A DNA stretch of 64,000 nucleotides, taken from assembly GCA_026646885.1 (NCBI GenBank), contig JAPKHK010000004.1:1-64000 (forward strand). Direction: 5' to 3'. Position numbers and translations under genes: made by a program. The notes under the pieces are model-generated. The model did not search any database. It was not told the origin of the DNA and saw nothing but the letters and a program-made list of their open reading frames with translations. The stretch comes from Casimicrobiaceae bacterium (GTDB taxonomy: Bacteria > Pseudomonadota > Gammaproteobacteria > Burkholderiales > Casimicrobiaceae). This document shows positions 45,099-53,162 of this stretch, in pieces; positions within the stretch are counted from its first letter, which is position 1; each line of letters begins with the position of its first letter.

Positions 45099-45509
45099 AT
45101 GAATCCCGATGATCAAGCCTTGCGCGCGCTGCTCGCAGGCGCGCGCACCATTGCCGTGGTCGGCCTTTCTCCAAACCCGATGCGCCCCAGCAACGAAGTC
45201 GCGGCCTACCTCCAGCGCGCCGGCTACCGGATCATCCCGGTCAACCCCAGTTGCCAGGAGGTTCTCGGTGAGCGCTGCTATGCCTCGTTGGGCGACATCC
45301 CGGAAGCCGTAGACATCGTCGATTGCTTTCGCCGCACTGAGGAGATTCCCCCCATCGCACGCGCTGCGGTGGCCATAGGGGCCAGGGCGCTGTGGATGCA
45401 GTTGGGCATACAGAGTGAAGAAGCGCGCGAGCTTGCCGCGGCGGCCGGGCTGGTCGTGGTGAGCGACGCCTGCATCAAGATCGAACATCGGCGCCTTTGC
45501 CGTGGCTGA
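45099..45509 (+). CDS. CoA-binding domain protein (YccU family)
   Basis: A 136-residue Rossmann-fold protein. Landmarks are TIAVVGLSPNPMRPSNEVAAYLQRAGYRIIPVNPS near the N-terminus, VDIVDCFRRTEEIPPIARAAV in the middle, ALWMQLGIQSEEA and VVSDACIKIEHRRL at the end, matching the E. coli YccU/YneT type. The family binds CoA in crystal structures, but its role is not established. It may be co-transcribed with dsbB, whose gene starts 59 bp downstream. Confidence 0.92.
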   Translation: MNPDDQALRALLAGARTIAVVGLSPNPMRPSNEVAAYLQRAGYRIIPVNPSCQEVLGERCYASLGDIPEAVDIVDCFRRTEEIPPIARAAVAIGARALWMQLGIQSEEARELAAAAGLVVVSDACIKIEHRRLCRG

Positions 45510-45568
45510 CGCGGAACCAAAAGCCCAGCCTGCAATCTGAAAACGGTCTTTCGCTCCCCAGGAACTCC

Positions 45569-46072
45569 ATGCCTTGGTTCAACCGTCTGCCTACGCGGCG
45601 CGTGAGCTATTCTCTCGGCTTTGCGCTGTGTGCCGCGTTGCTGGCCTACGCTTTCTACCTGCAATACGTCGAGGGCCTCGAGCCCTGCCCGCTTTGCTAC
45701 TTCCAGCGCCTGGCCATGATCGGGCTCGGGCTGGTGTTCCTCGCCGCCGCGGTTCACAACCCCGACCAGCGCGGAGCGCTGGCCTACGCCGTCCTGCAGC
45801 TGCTGATTGGCGGCACGGGCATGGCCGTCGCCGCTCGCCACGTATGGATCCAGCACTTACCGCCGGAGCAAGTGCCCAGCTGCGGCATGGGTATCTTCTA
45901 TATGATCGACACGCTGCCAATCCTGGACGTCATCAACCGCACGCTCGCCGGCAGCGGCGAATGCGCCACAGTCGATTGGACGTTCCTTGGCCTGTCTCTG
46001 CCAGGCTGGAATTTTCTCCTCTACCTGGGCATGGTGGTCGCCAGCTTTGGGCTACTCAAAGCACGACGCTAA
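45569..46072 (+). CDS. dsbB: Disulfide bond formation protein DsbB
   Basis: A 167-residue inner-membrane protein with four helices, begun at ATG 45569 (MPWFNRLPTRRVSYSLGF). The first redox pair is CPLC after the first helix (GLEPCPLCYFQR), which interacts with quinone. The second pair is the Cys in PSCGMG and the Cys in GSGECATVDW of the periplasmic loop, which reoxidises DsbA. dsbA is not nearby. Its stop lies 2 bp from that of the convergent SDR gene. Confidence 0.95.
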   Translation: MPWFNRLPTRRVSYSLGFALCAALLAYAFYLQYVEGLEPCPLCYFQRLAMIGLGLVFLAAAVHNPDQRGALAYAVLQLLIGGTGMAVAARHVWIQHLPPEQVPSCGMGIFYMIDTLPILDVINRTLAGSGECATVDWTFLGLSLPGWNFLLYLGMVVASFGLLKARR

Positions 46073-46074
46073 AG

Positions 46075-46842
46075 TCATTTGGGCTGCATGCGGATCGCAC
46101 CGTCGAGGCGAATCACCTCGCCGTTGAGCATTTCGTTCTCGACAATGTGCCGTACGAGAGCAGCATATTCGTCCGGGCGACCCAGCCGTGGCGGGAAAGG
46201 CACCATCTTGCCCAGCGCGTCCTGCACGTCCTGGGGTAAGCTCGCCATCATCGGCGTCCCGAAAATACCTGGGGCGATGGTCATCACGCGTATCCCATAG
46301 CGGGCGAGTTCCCTGGCGATGGGCAAGGTCATCCCGACGATGCCGCCCTTCGAGGCGGAGTACGCCGCTTGGCCGATCTGGCCCTCAAAGGCAGCCACTG
46401 AAGCCGTATTGACGATCACGCCGCGCTCGCCGGCGGCATTGGGGGCCGCCTTCGACATCACCTCCGCGGCGAGGCGGATCAAGTTGAACGAACCCACCAA
46501 GTTGATCGTCACGGTGCGTGCAAACGCCGCCAACTGATGCGGCCCCTCTTTGCCGAGCACCTTCTCGGCGTGCGCAATGCCAGCGCAGTTCACCAAGGCG
46601 TGGAGTCCGCCGAAGGCATCCACTGCCGCCTGGATGGCGGCCCTGGCACTCGCTTCGTCACTGACGTCGCAGCGCGCGAAGCGCGCCGCGCTTCCCAGTT
46701 CCGCAGCCAAGGCACGGCCCTCGTCCTCCTTGAGATCGGCGATGACCACGCGTCCACCCTGAGCGGTGGCCATACGCACGGTTGCGGCACCCAACCCCGA
46801 AGCGCCTCCGGTCACAACAAACACGCTACCCTGCAACTTCAT
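46075..46842 (-). CDS. Short-chain dehydrogenase, 3-hydroxyacyl-CoA dehydrogenase type II-like
   Basis: A 255-residue SDR. The NAD-binding motif is [12 protein letters not shown], with Asp in [11 protein letters not shown] favouring NAD(H), and the active site is [21 protein letters not shown] (Ser, Tyr, Lys). The long loop [18 protein letters not shown] and the ending [43 protein letters not shown] match HSD17B10-like 3-hydroxyacyl-CoA dehydrogenases used in fatty acid or branched-chain degradation. It may form a unit with the NfeD-like gene, whose stop lies 18 bp upstream of its own start on the opposite reading edge. Confidence 0.9.
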   Translation of the reverse strand: MKLQGSVFVVTGGASGLGAATVRMATAQGGRVVIADLKEDEGRALAAELGSAARFARCDVSDEASARAAIQAAVDAFGGLHALVNCAGIAHAEKVLGKEGPHQLAAFARTVTINLVGSFNLIRLAAEVMSKAAPNAAGERGVIVNTASVAAFEGQIGQAAYSASKGGIVGMTLPIARELARYGIRVMTIAPGIFGTPMMASLPQDVQDALGKMVPFPPRLGRPDEYAALVRHIVENEMLNGEVIRLDGAIRMQPK

Positions 46843-46860
46843 TATTCACCTCGCTAGTGT

Positions 46861-47094
46861 TCAATTCCTGGCCGGCCCCGCGCGGCGCCGGTTACGGTAC
46901 CTCAACAGCCCCAAGGCCGCGGCGTAGGCCGCCGCCGCGACCAGAAACTGGACCGGCAGGCTCGCCCCGTAGCGCGCCGCGATGCCCCCGCAAAACAAGG
47001 CGGCGCCACCTGCCACAAAATACATTGCTCCAAAAAAAAGCTCCACGGTGGCCACCATGATCCCCAAGGACCACCAGATCTCGTCGGCACTCAT
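46861..47094 (-). CDS. Small NfeD-like membrane protein
   Basis: A 77-residue protein with two hydrophobic segments (WWSLGIMVATVELFFGAMYFVAGGAALFCGGI and VQFLVAAAAYAAALGLL) and a basic C-terminal tail. The W-x-x-G-x-x-x-x-x-x-E-L-x-x-G pattern matches the membrane part of NfeD-like proteins; the OB-fold domain of longer members is missing. In this family small NfeD proteins accompany SPFH proteins, but none is adjacent here. It lies just upstream of the SDR gene on the same strand, divergent from fmdB. Confidence 0.65.
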   Translation of the reverse strand: MSADEIWWSLGIMVATVELFFGAMYFVAGGAALFCGGIAARYGASLPVQFLVAAAAYAAALGLLRYRNRRRAGPARN

Positions 47095-47171
47095 GGCACG
47101 AGTTTACCGGGCAGAACCCAAGAACTCCAAGCCGAAGCCTCGAAATCGACCAGCCCGGCAGTCCCATCGTG

Positions 47172-47177
47172 TATAAT
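47172..47177 (+). promoter_or_regulatory. -10 box upstream of fmdB
   Basis: A consensus TATAAT lies 35 bases before the fmdB-like start, in the divergent gap with the NfeD-like gene. No good -35 box is visible 16-18 bases upstream. Confidence 0.45.
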
Positions 47178-47211
47178 TTTCCGTTTGATTCAAATGGCTT
47201 AGGAGTTCGCC

Positions 47212-47508
47212 ATGCCCATCTACGAATACCGTTGTGAAGCTTGCGGCAACCAACTCGAAGTCCTCCAGAAAGTTTCGGAACCACCGCTATCCACCTGCCC
47301 CCAATGTGCCCAGGAAAGCCTGGTCAAGCTCATCTCGGCGGCTGGATTCCAGCTCAAAGGCAGTGGTTGGTATGCCACCGATTTCAAGGGGTCCGGCTCG
47401 AACAAGAAGTCCGAGGAGACCAAGAGCGAAAGCAAGCCCGAAGCCAAGACCGAAACGGCCGGCGCGACGGGTGGCGGGTGCTGCGGCGGTAGCTGCAGCT
47501 GCGGTTGA
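47212..47508 (+). CDS. FmdB family zinc-ribbon protein
   Basis: A 98-residue protein starting MPIYEYRCEACGNQLEVLQK. Four cysteines in C-x2-C (CEAC) and C-x2-C (CPQC) form the zinc ribbon, followed by KLISAAGFQLKGSGWYATDF. The C-terminal half is a charged low-complexity linker ending in a Gly/Cys-rich tail (GGGCCGGSCSCG), common in these proteins. Its function is unknown. In betaproteobacteria it commonly precedes the DUF502 gene and aspS, as here. A GGAG lies upstream of the ATG. Confidence 0.92.
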   Translation: MPIYEYRCEACGNQLEVLQKVSEPPLSTCPQCAQESLVKLISAAGFQLKGSGWYATDFKGSGSNKKSEETKSESKPEAKTETAGATGGGCCGGSCSCG

Positions 47509-47523
47509 CCGGATAGAGGCGGC

Positions 47524-48159
47524 ATGAAACGTTATCTGATCACCGGGCTGGTCGTCTGGGCGCCCCTCGGCATAACCATCTGGGTATTGAATTTCCTCGT
47601 CACGACCCTGGATCAGACCCTTCTGCTCCTGCCGCCGACATGGCATCCCGACCTGTTGCTGGGATTTCATCTCCCCGGTCTGGGCGTACTGCTCGCCGCC
47701 CTGGTGCTGCTCGTGACTGGAGTGATTGCCACCAACATCTTCGGTGCGCAGCTGCTGCGGCTATGGGAGGGCATGCTATCCCGCATACCGGTGGTGAAAT
47801 CGATATACACCAGCGTGAAGCAGGTGAGCGACACCGTGCTCACCGGCTCAGGTCAAGCATTTAGCAAGGCGCTGCTGATCGAATTCCCCCACGCGGGCAC
47901 ATGGACCGTCGCCTTCCTCACCGGCACGCCCCGTGGCGAGGTGGCGGATTTGCTGCAAGGCGAACACATGAGCGTCTACGTGCCCACCACCCCCAACCCG
48001 ACCTCCGGGTATTTTGTCATCGTGCCGCGCGCCCGCGTCCACGAATTGGATATGTCCGTGGATGAAGCTCTGAAGTATGTCATCTCGATGGGTACCGTCG
48101 CTCCCGGACATCGCGCGCCGGGCCGGTCGAACCGCGCCCCCGCCGCCGCCCGAAACTGA
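47524..48159 (+). CDS. DUF502 family membrane protein
   Basis: A 211-residue protein with two hydrophobic helices near the N-terminus ([22 protein letters not shown] and [23 protein letters not shown]). A conserved soluble domain follows: [32 protein letters not shown] and [19 protein letters not shown], with [14 protein letters not shown]. This is the complete DUF502 pattern; the biochemical role is unknown. It starts 15 bp after the fmdB-like stop and is followed by aspS 85 bp downstream. Confidence 0.93.
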   Translation: MKRYLITGLVVWAPLGITIWVLNFLVTTLDQTLLLLPPTWHPDLLLGFHLPGLGVLLAALVLLVTGVIATNIFGAQLLRLWEGMLSRIPVVKSIYTSVKQVSDTVLTGSGQAFSKALLIEFPHAGTWTVAFLTGTPRGEVADLLQGEHMSVYVPTTPNPTSGYFVIVPRARVHELDMSVDEALKYVISMGTVAPGHRAPGRSNRAPAAARN

Positions 48160-48244
48160 TTGGGCGGGGCACCCCTTGCCCCGCCCGCCCCAACTCATTT
48201 TCTCGAACGCTACCTATCCATCCGATTTCGTATTTGGAGCAATC

Positions 48245-50029
48245 ATGCGAACGCAATACTGCGGCCTAGTGGGCCGCTCCTACCTGGGCCAAACCGTCTC
48301 CCTCTGTGGTTGGGTGCACCGTCGCCGCGACCATGGCGGTGTGATCTTCATCGACCTTCGCGATCGCGAGGGGCTGGTGCAAATCGTTTGTGATCCCGAC
48401 CGCGCGGCAACCTTCGCCATCGCCGAGAAGCTTCGCCATGAATTCGTGGTCAAAGTCAGCGGCAAGGTGCGCGAACGCCCGGAGGGAACTGTCAACCCCA
48501 ACCTGGTCAGCGGCGAAGTCGAGGTACTTGCGCAGGAGATCGAGATTCTCAACGCCTCTCTCACTCCGCCCTTTCAGATGGACGACGAGGAGCTTTCCGA
48601 GAACGTGCGCCTCACCCATCGCTATCTCGACCTGCGCCGCCCGGCCATGCAGCACAACCTGAAGCTCCGCTATCGCGTGGCGATGACCGTGCGCAAGTTC
48701 CTCGACGCGCACGGCTTTCTCGACATCGAAACACCCATGCTCACCAAGAGCACACCGGAAGGCGCGCGCGATTATCTGGTGCCCTCGCGGGTGCATGCGG
48801 GACACTTCTTCGCCTTGCCGCAGTCTCCCCAACTCTTCAAGCAGCTCCTCATGATCGCCGGCTTCGACCGCTACTACCAGATCACCAAGTGCTTCCGCGA
48901 CGAAGACCTGCGCGCCGACCGGCAGCCCGAGTTCACGCAAATCGACATCGAAACCTCATTCATGGGCGAAGCCGAGATCACTGCTCTCATGGAAGAGATG
49001 ATCCGCGTCACCTTCAAAGAGGCGCTGGATGTCGAACTGCCCGCAAGCTTCCCGCGCCTGACCCACGCCGAAGCGATGCGCGACTATGGCTCGGACAAGC
49101 CCGATTTGCGCGTGCGTCTGAAACTCACCGAACTCACCGACCTGATGAAAGGCGTTGATTTCAAGGTTTTTCGCTCCGCCGCCGCACTTCCCGACGGGCG
49201 CGTCGCGGCTCTGCGCGTGCCCGGCGGCGGCAAACTCTCCCGCGGCGAGATCGACATCTATACCGAGTTCGTCGCCATCTATGGTGCCAAGGGGCTTGCC
49301 TATATCAAGGTCAATGACAAGTCCAAACTCAACGACGAAGGGCTGCAATCCCCGATCGTCAAGTTTCTCGGTGCCGAGGTGCTCGGTCAGATCATGGCGC
49401 GCACCGGCGCGGAAAACGGCGACCTGATCCTCTTCGGCGCTGACAGGGCCAAGGTGGTGAACGATGCCTTGGGCGCTCTGCGCACCAAAATCGGCCATGA
49501 GCACAACTTCGCCGACCCAGGCTGGCGCCCGGTTTGGGTGGTCGACTTCCCGATGTTCGAGTTCGACGAGGAAGAAAAGCGCTGGGTGGCCTTGCATCAC
49601 CCCTTCACCGCGCCCAAGGACGAGCACTTGCAGTACCTCGACAGCGATCCTGGACGCTGCCTCGCTAAAGCCTACGACCTGGCGTTGAACGGCTGGGAGA
49701 TCGGCGGCGGTTCAGTTCGCATCCATCGCGAAGAGGTGCAATCCAAGGTTTTCCGCGCGCTGGGTATCGGGCCAGATGAAGCGCAAGTCAAGTTTGGATT
49801 CCTGCTCGACGCGCTGCAATACGGGGCGCCACCCCATGGCGGCATCGCTTTCGGCCTGGACCGCGTCGTTACCATGATGGCCGGTGCGGAGTCGATCCGC
49901 GACGTCATCGCCTTCCCGAAAACCCAGCGCGCGCAATGCCTGATGACCGCCGCCCCGTCGACCGTGGACGAGAAGCAGTTGCGCGAACTGCACATTCGCT
50001 TGCGCAATCCGGACGCTGCCAAGGCGTGA
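48245..50029 (+). CDS. aspS: Aspartate-tRNA ligase (probably non-discriminating Asp/Asn type)
   Basis: A 594-residue bacterial-type AspRS begun at ATG 48245 ([11 protein letters not shown]), giving the normal length. The N-terminal OB fold is [24 protein letters not shown]. Class II motif 2 is [21 protein letters not shown], the GAD insertion lies in about residues 285-420, and motif 3 is [14 protein letters not shown]. His30 in RRRDHGG corresponds to the histidine that marks the tRNA-Asn-tolerant enzyme of Pseudomonas, whereas E. coli has Leu. This suggests that it also charges tRNA-Asn for the GatCAB route. The stop overlaps the GTG of the next gene by 4 bases. Confidence 0.96.
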   Translation: MRTQYCGLVGRSYLGQTVSLCGWVHRRRDHGGVIFIDLRDREGLVQIVCDPDRAATFAIAEKLRHEFVVKVSGKVRERPEGTVNPNLVSGEVEVLAQEIEILNASLTPPFQMDDEELSENVRLTHRYLDLRRPAMQHNLKLRYRVAMTVRKFLDAHGFLDIETPMLTKSTPEGARDYLVPSRVHAGHFFALPQSPQLFKQLLMIAGFDRYYQITKCFRDEDLRADRQPEFTQIDIETSFMGEAEITALMEEMIRVTFKEALDVELPASFPRLTHAEAMRDYGSDKPDLRVRLKLTELTDLMKGVDFKVFRSAAALPDGRVAALRVPGGGKLSRGEIDIYTEFVAIYGAKGLAYIKVNDKSKLNDEGLQSPIVKFLGAEVLGQIMARTGAENGDLILFGADRAKVVNDALGALRTKIGHEHNFADPGWRPVWVVDFPMFEFDEEEKRWVALHHPFTAPKDEHLQYLDSDPGRCLAKAYDLALNGWEIGGGSVRIHREEVQSKVFRALGIGPDEAQVKFGFLLDALQYGAPPHGGIAFGLDRVVTMMAGAESIRDVIAFPKTQRAQCLMTAAPSTVDEKQLRELHIRLRNPDAAKA

Positions 50030-50412
50030 GCGGGTTTATCCTGAGCCGAATCCGGGCAGTGTGCCGAGGCGGCGCGCTGCTCGCCTTTTTGTTGCTGTTC
50101 TTCGGCGCCGCCGGCGCGTGGGCGCGCTCTGCCGACATTCCCTGGGTGGCGCTGGCGGACTTGCCGCCCCAGGCCGCGCGAACGCTGGCGCTGATCAAGG
50201 CGGGCGGGCCTTTTCCGTATGATCGCGACGGCGTGGTCTTTGGCAACCGGGAGCGGCTATTGCCGGCCCAGAAGCGCGGCTACTATCGCGAGTACACGGT
50301 CCAGACCCCGCGCGCCAGGAATCGCGGCGCCCGGCGCATCGTTGCGGGCGTCCCCGGAGAGTATTACTACACCGCCGATCATTACCGCAGCTTTCAACGC
50401 ATTCGCGAATAG
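50026..50412 (+). CDS. Exported barnase-like guanyl ribonuclease
   Basis: A 128-residue protein begun at the GTG at 50026, which overlaps the aspS stop (GTGA). Residues about 1-34 are a signal peptide ([16 protein letters not shown]). The mature part matches the ribonuclease N1/T1/barnase fold: [21 protein letters not shown], then the catalytic Glu in YYREYTV, the Arg in GARRIVAG and the His in TADHYRSF. The barstar-like inhibitor gene begins 8 bp downstream. The coupling to aspS suggests constitutive low expression, but the reason for that partnership is not apparent. Confidence 0.85.
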   Translation: MSGFILSRIRAVCRGGALLAFLLLFFGAAGAWARSADIPWVALADLPPQAARTLALIKAGGPFPYDRDGVVFGNRERLLPAQKRGYYREYTVQTPRARNRGARRIVAGVPGEYYYTADHYRSFQRIRE

Positions 50413-50419
50413 GTGCCTC

Positions 50420-50800
50420 GTGCCGCACATCAAACTCGATGCCCAACACAACCGCGTTGCCCATCACCCGGCGAAAGATGTTCTTGCCGCCGCTGCGGTG
50501 GCAAAGCTGCCAGTCTTTCGCGTCGATACGCAGAAGGTCACCGCCAAGAAGGAGCTGCTCAAGCACCTCGCCCAGGCGCTGGCCCTGCCGCGGCATTTCG
50601 GCCAGAACTGGGATGCGCTGGCCGATTGCCTGATGGATGCGCAGTGGCTGCCACCCACCGGCTGCGTGGTACTGTGGGTGGGCAGCAAGGCCTTCGAATC
50701 CGCAGCCGGGGAAGACTTCGCCATCGCCCGCGACGTGTTTGGCGAAGCCGCCGCGTTCTGGAAGGAACATGGCCGGCCCTTCCACCTCTTTCTAGATTAG
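50420..50800 (+). CDS. Barstar family ribonuclease inhibitor
   Basis: A 126-residue cytoplasmic protein begun at the GTG at 50420 (VPHIKLDAQHNRV); the longer open frame upstream overlaps the RNase gene and is not plausible. The barstar signature is LALPRHFGQNWDALADCLMD, in which the acidic residues equivalent to Asp35 and Asp39 of barstar face the RNase active site, followed by WLPPTGCVVLWVG. It would protect the cell from the exported RNase encoded immediately upstream. nudB starts 7 bp after its stop. Confidence 0.88.
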   Translation: MPHIKLDAQHNRVAHHPAKDVLAAAAVAKLPVFRVDTQKVTAKKELLKHLAQALALPRHFGQNWDALADCLMDAQWLPPTGCVVLWVGSKAFESAAGEDFAIARDVFGEAAAFWKEHGRPFHLFLD

Positions 50801-50806
50801 CCACGC

Positions 50807-51256
50807 GTGGGCACCAAGCTGCCCGTATCGACCCTGGTGCTGGTTTACACTCCGGCGCTGGAGGTTCTGCTGCTGGAACGCGCCGATTTCCCCGGTTACT
50901 GGCAAAGCGTCACCGGTAGCCAGGAACCGGGCGAGACTTTGTTGCAGACGGCCACACGCGAACTCGCGGAGGAAACCGGCATCGACGCCGCGGCTTTCGG
51001 CGGGCTTGCCGATTGGCAACGCAGCAATCTGTATGAGATCTACCCGCGCTGGCGTCACCGCTACCCGGAAGGCACCACGCACAACACCGAGCACGTTTTC
51101 GCCTTGGAAGTGCCGGCGCCGGTGCCGGTCACGCTGGCGCCCCGCGAGCACCTCTCGCACCTGTGGCTGCCCTGGCAAGAGGCCGCGGAGAAGGTATTTT
51201 CTTGGTCGAACCGCGAAGCGATCGAGCTACTGTCCAAGCGCACGCCCAGCCCCTGA
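50807..51256 (+). CDS. nudB: Dihydroneopterin triphosphate diphosphatase (Nudix)
   Basis: A 149-residue Nudix hydrolase begun at GTG 50807 (MGTKLPVSTLVLVYT). The Nudix box GX5EX7REUXEEXGU is GSQEPGETLLQTATRELAEETGI. FPGYWQSVTGS and HNTEHVFALEVP, with W-L-P-W near the end, match the NudB/FolQ type that removes pyrophosphate from dihydroneopterin triphosphate in folate synthesis. It is the last gene of the aspS run and converges on the PAS-LuxR gene. Confidence 0.9.
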   Translation: MGTKLPVSTLVLVYTPALEVLLLERADFPGYWQSVTGSQEPGETLLQTATRELAEETGIDAAAFGGLADWQRSNLYEIYPRWRHRYPEGTTHNTEHVFALEVPAPVPVTLAPREHLSHLWLPWQEAAEKVFSWSNREAIELLSKRTPSP

Positions 51257-51319
51257 GCTTGGTTTGTCGCCTCGCGGTGAGCGCGCCGCCAACGCGGCCC
51301 GCGCTTGCCGATCATGCTC

Positions 51320-51916
51320 TCACGCAATCCCGGCCAGGCGCGCAATCACTTCGTTCGGCGTGGACACACCCAGCTTGTGCATCAACCGCGCGCGGTGGGC
51401 CTCGACCGTGCGGGGACTAATGCCCAGCGCGCGGGCAATTTGCTTGCTGGTCTTACCCGCGGCCAGCAGCGGGGCAAGTTCTCGCTCTCTCGAAGTCAAC
51501 GGCAAGGCAACGGCGCGGCGCGCCGAGATGTCCTCGAACATCCACACCGCGCAGGCGAAAGGATCGGCTCGGTCCAGCGATCTGCCGCAGACGTGGCACC
51601 AGAATAGCTGCCCGTCGCGGCGCCGCATAATGCGTTCGTCGCTGTAGCATCCGCTGTCGCGCATGATACGCAGGCCGCGCTCGCCGATGTGTCGAAACTC
51701 CGTAGGCGAGGGATAGAGCACTTCGAGCGACTTTCCCGCCAGTGCCTCCGGGCCATAGCCGAACATGCGCGCGAAGGCCTCGTTGCAGGCCTCGATCACT
51801 CGGTTGCGCGACACGCACAGGCCCACCGGGGCGAGCTGAAAAGCCAGCGCCCAGTGCTCGCCGGAAAGTCCGGTGGGGAGGCTGTGTGTGGGTGCGGCAG
51901 CGCGTTGATCCACCAT
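51320..51916 (-). CDS. PAS domain LuxR-type transcriptional regulator
   Basis: A 198-residue regulator. Residues about 20-135 form a PAS domain ([43 protein letters not shown], then [17 protein letters not shown] and [11 protein letters not shown]). Residues 138-198 form a LuxR/GerE helix-turn-helix ([45 protein letters not shown]). There is no receiver phosphorylation site, so it probably senses a ligand directly. It is divergent from the thiolase/ligase/SDR operon with 79 bp between starts, the usual placement for a local regulator. Confidence 0.9.
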   Translation of the reverse strand: MVDQRAAAPTHSLPTGLSGEHWALAFQLAPVGLCVSRNRVIEACNEAFARMFGYGPEALAGKSLEVLYPSPTEFRHIGERGLRIMRDSGCYSDERIMRRRDGQLFWCHVCGRSLDRADPFACAVWMFEDISARRAVALPLTSRERELAPLLAAGKTSKQIARALGISPRTVEAHRARLMHKLGVSTPNEVIARLAGIA

Positions 51917-51995
51917 AGCGTAATTCTACGCATTTCCATGCGCGCGCGAATTGGCCAAACTTCCCTTTCAGGCTCGACAGATGCGGAGCGAATTC

Positions 51996-53162
51996 ATGGG
52001 TGTTGGCATAATCGGCTGGGCACACTCGCCTTTCGGCCGCTTCGATGATCTCGATCTGGAAGCGTTGATCATGGGCGTGGCGGGCGAGGCGCTCGCCCAC
52101 GCCGGCATCGCTGCCGCCGATCTCGACGGCATCTGGCTGGGTAACCTCAACGGCGGCTTCGTGCCGGAGATCTTTTGCTCGTCGCTGGTGCTGCAAACCG
52201 ACCCGGGCCTGCGTTGGAAACCCGCCACGCGCGTGGAGAATGCCTGTGCCTCGGGTGCGGCGGCGGTCTTCGCCGCGGCTGACGCAATCGAAGCCGGACG
52301 CGCGGGCTTCGCCCTGGTGGTGGGAGCGGAGAAGATGACCGCCCTGCCCAATGCCGCGGTCAGCGAGGTCTTGGCCAACGCTTCCTACGTCAAGGAAGAA
52401 GGCGCGACCGGCATGACCTTTCCCGGCATCTTCGCCAGCATGGCGCAAGCCTATTTCCGTCGCTATGGGGACCACGCCGACACGCTGGCGCACATCGCCG
52501 CCAAGAACCACGCCAACGGTGTGCGCAACCCCTGGGCACAGTTCCGTAAGAATCTCAGCTTCGATTTCTGCAACACCGTCTCCGAAAAGAACCCCCTGGT
52601 GGCACCGCCACTGCGCAAAACCGATTGCTCGCCGATCTCCGACGGTGCGGCGGCCTTGGTGCTCGCGCCAGAAGGAGTGCTGACGAGCTTTCCGCACGCG
52701 GTGCGCATACGCGCGCGCAGCCAGGTCAACGACTTCCTTCCCCTGTCGCGCCGTGACACCGTCGCTTTCGAAGGACCTCGCCGTGCCTGGCAGAACGCCC
52801 TGACGCAAGCCGGGTGCGGTATTCGCGACCTCTCGCTGGCGGAGGTGCATGACTGCTTCACCATCGCCGAACTGCTCGCCTATGAGGCCATGGGGCTTGC
52901 ACCGCCCGGCGAAGGCGCCCAGGTATTCCACGATGGCGTGGTGTTCCCTGGCGGCACCCTGCCCGTGAACCCCTCGGGTGGCCTCAAAGCCAAAGGGCAC
53001 CCGGTCGGCGCCACCGGCGTTTCGATGCATGTCCTGGCGGCGATGCAACTCGCTGGGGAGGCTGGCGCCCTGCAGGTGCCGGGCGCTCAGTTGGCTGGGG
53101 TATTCAACATGGGCGGTTCGGCGGTCGCCAACTATGTCAGCATCCTGGAGGCGGTAAGATGA
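51996..53162 (+). CDS. Thiolase family protein (SCP-x-like acetyl-CoA acetyltransferase)
   Basis: A 388-residue thiolase begun at ATG 51996 (MGVGIIGWAHSPFGRFDD), which has GGAG 8 bases upstream; two further in-frame ATGs lie just before it. The acylated cysteine is in VENACASGAAAVF. The active-site HDCFTIAE replaces the usual N-x-AF motif, as in SCP-x-type thiolases, and GGLKAKGHPVGATGVS carries the second catalytic histidine. The last four bases overlap the CoA ligase start (ATGA). SCP-x-type thiolases act on branched or bulky acyl-CoA esters, so a degradation pathway for such compounds is plausible. Confidence 0.88.
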   Translation: MGVGIIGWAHSPFGRFDDLDLEALIMGVAGEALAHAGIAAADLDGIWLGNLNGGFVPEIFCSSLVLQTDPGLRWKPATRVENACASGAAAVFAAADAIEAGRAGFALVVGAEKMTALPNAAVSEVLANASYVKEEGATGMTFPGIFASMAQAYFRRYGDHADTLAHIAAKNHANGVRNPWAQFRKNLSFDFCNTVSEKNPLVAPPLRKTDCSPISDGAAALVLAPEGVLTSFPHAVRIRARSQVNDFLPLSRRDTVAFEGPRRAWQNALTQAGCGIRDLSLAEVHDCFTIAELLAYEAMGLAPPGEGAQVFHDGVVFPGGTLPVNPSGGLKAKGHPVGATGVSMHVLAAMQLAGEAGALQVPGAQLAGVFNMGGSAVANYVSILEAVR

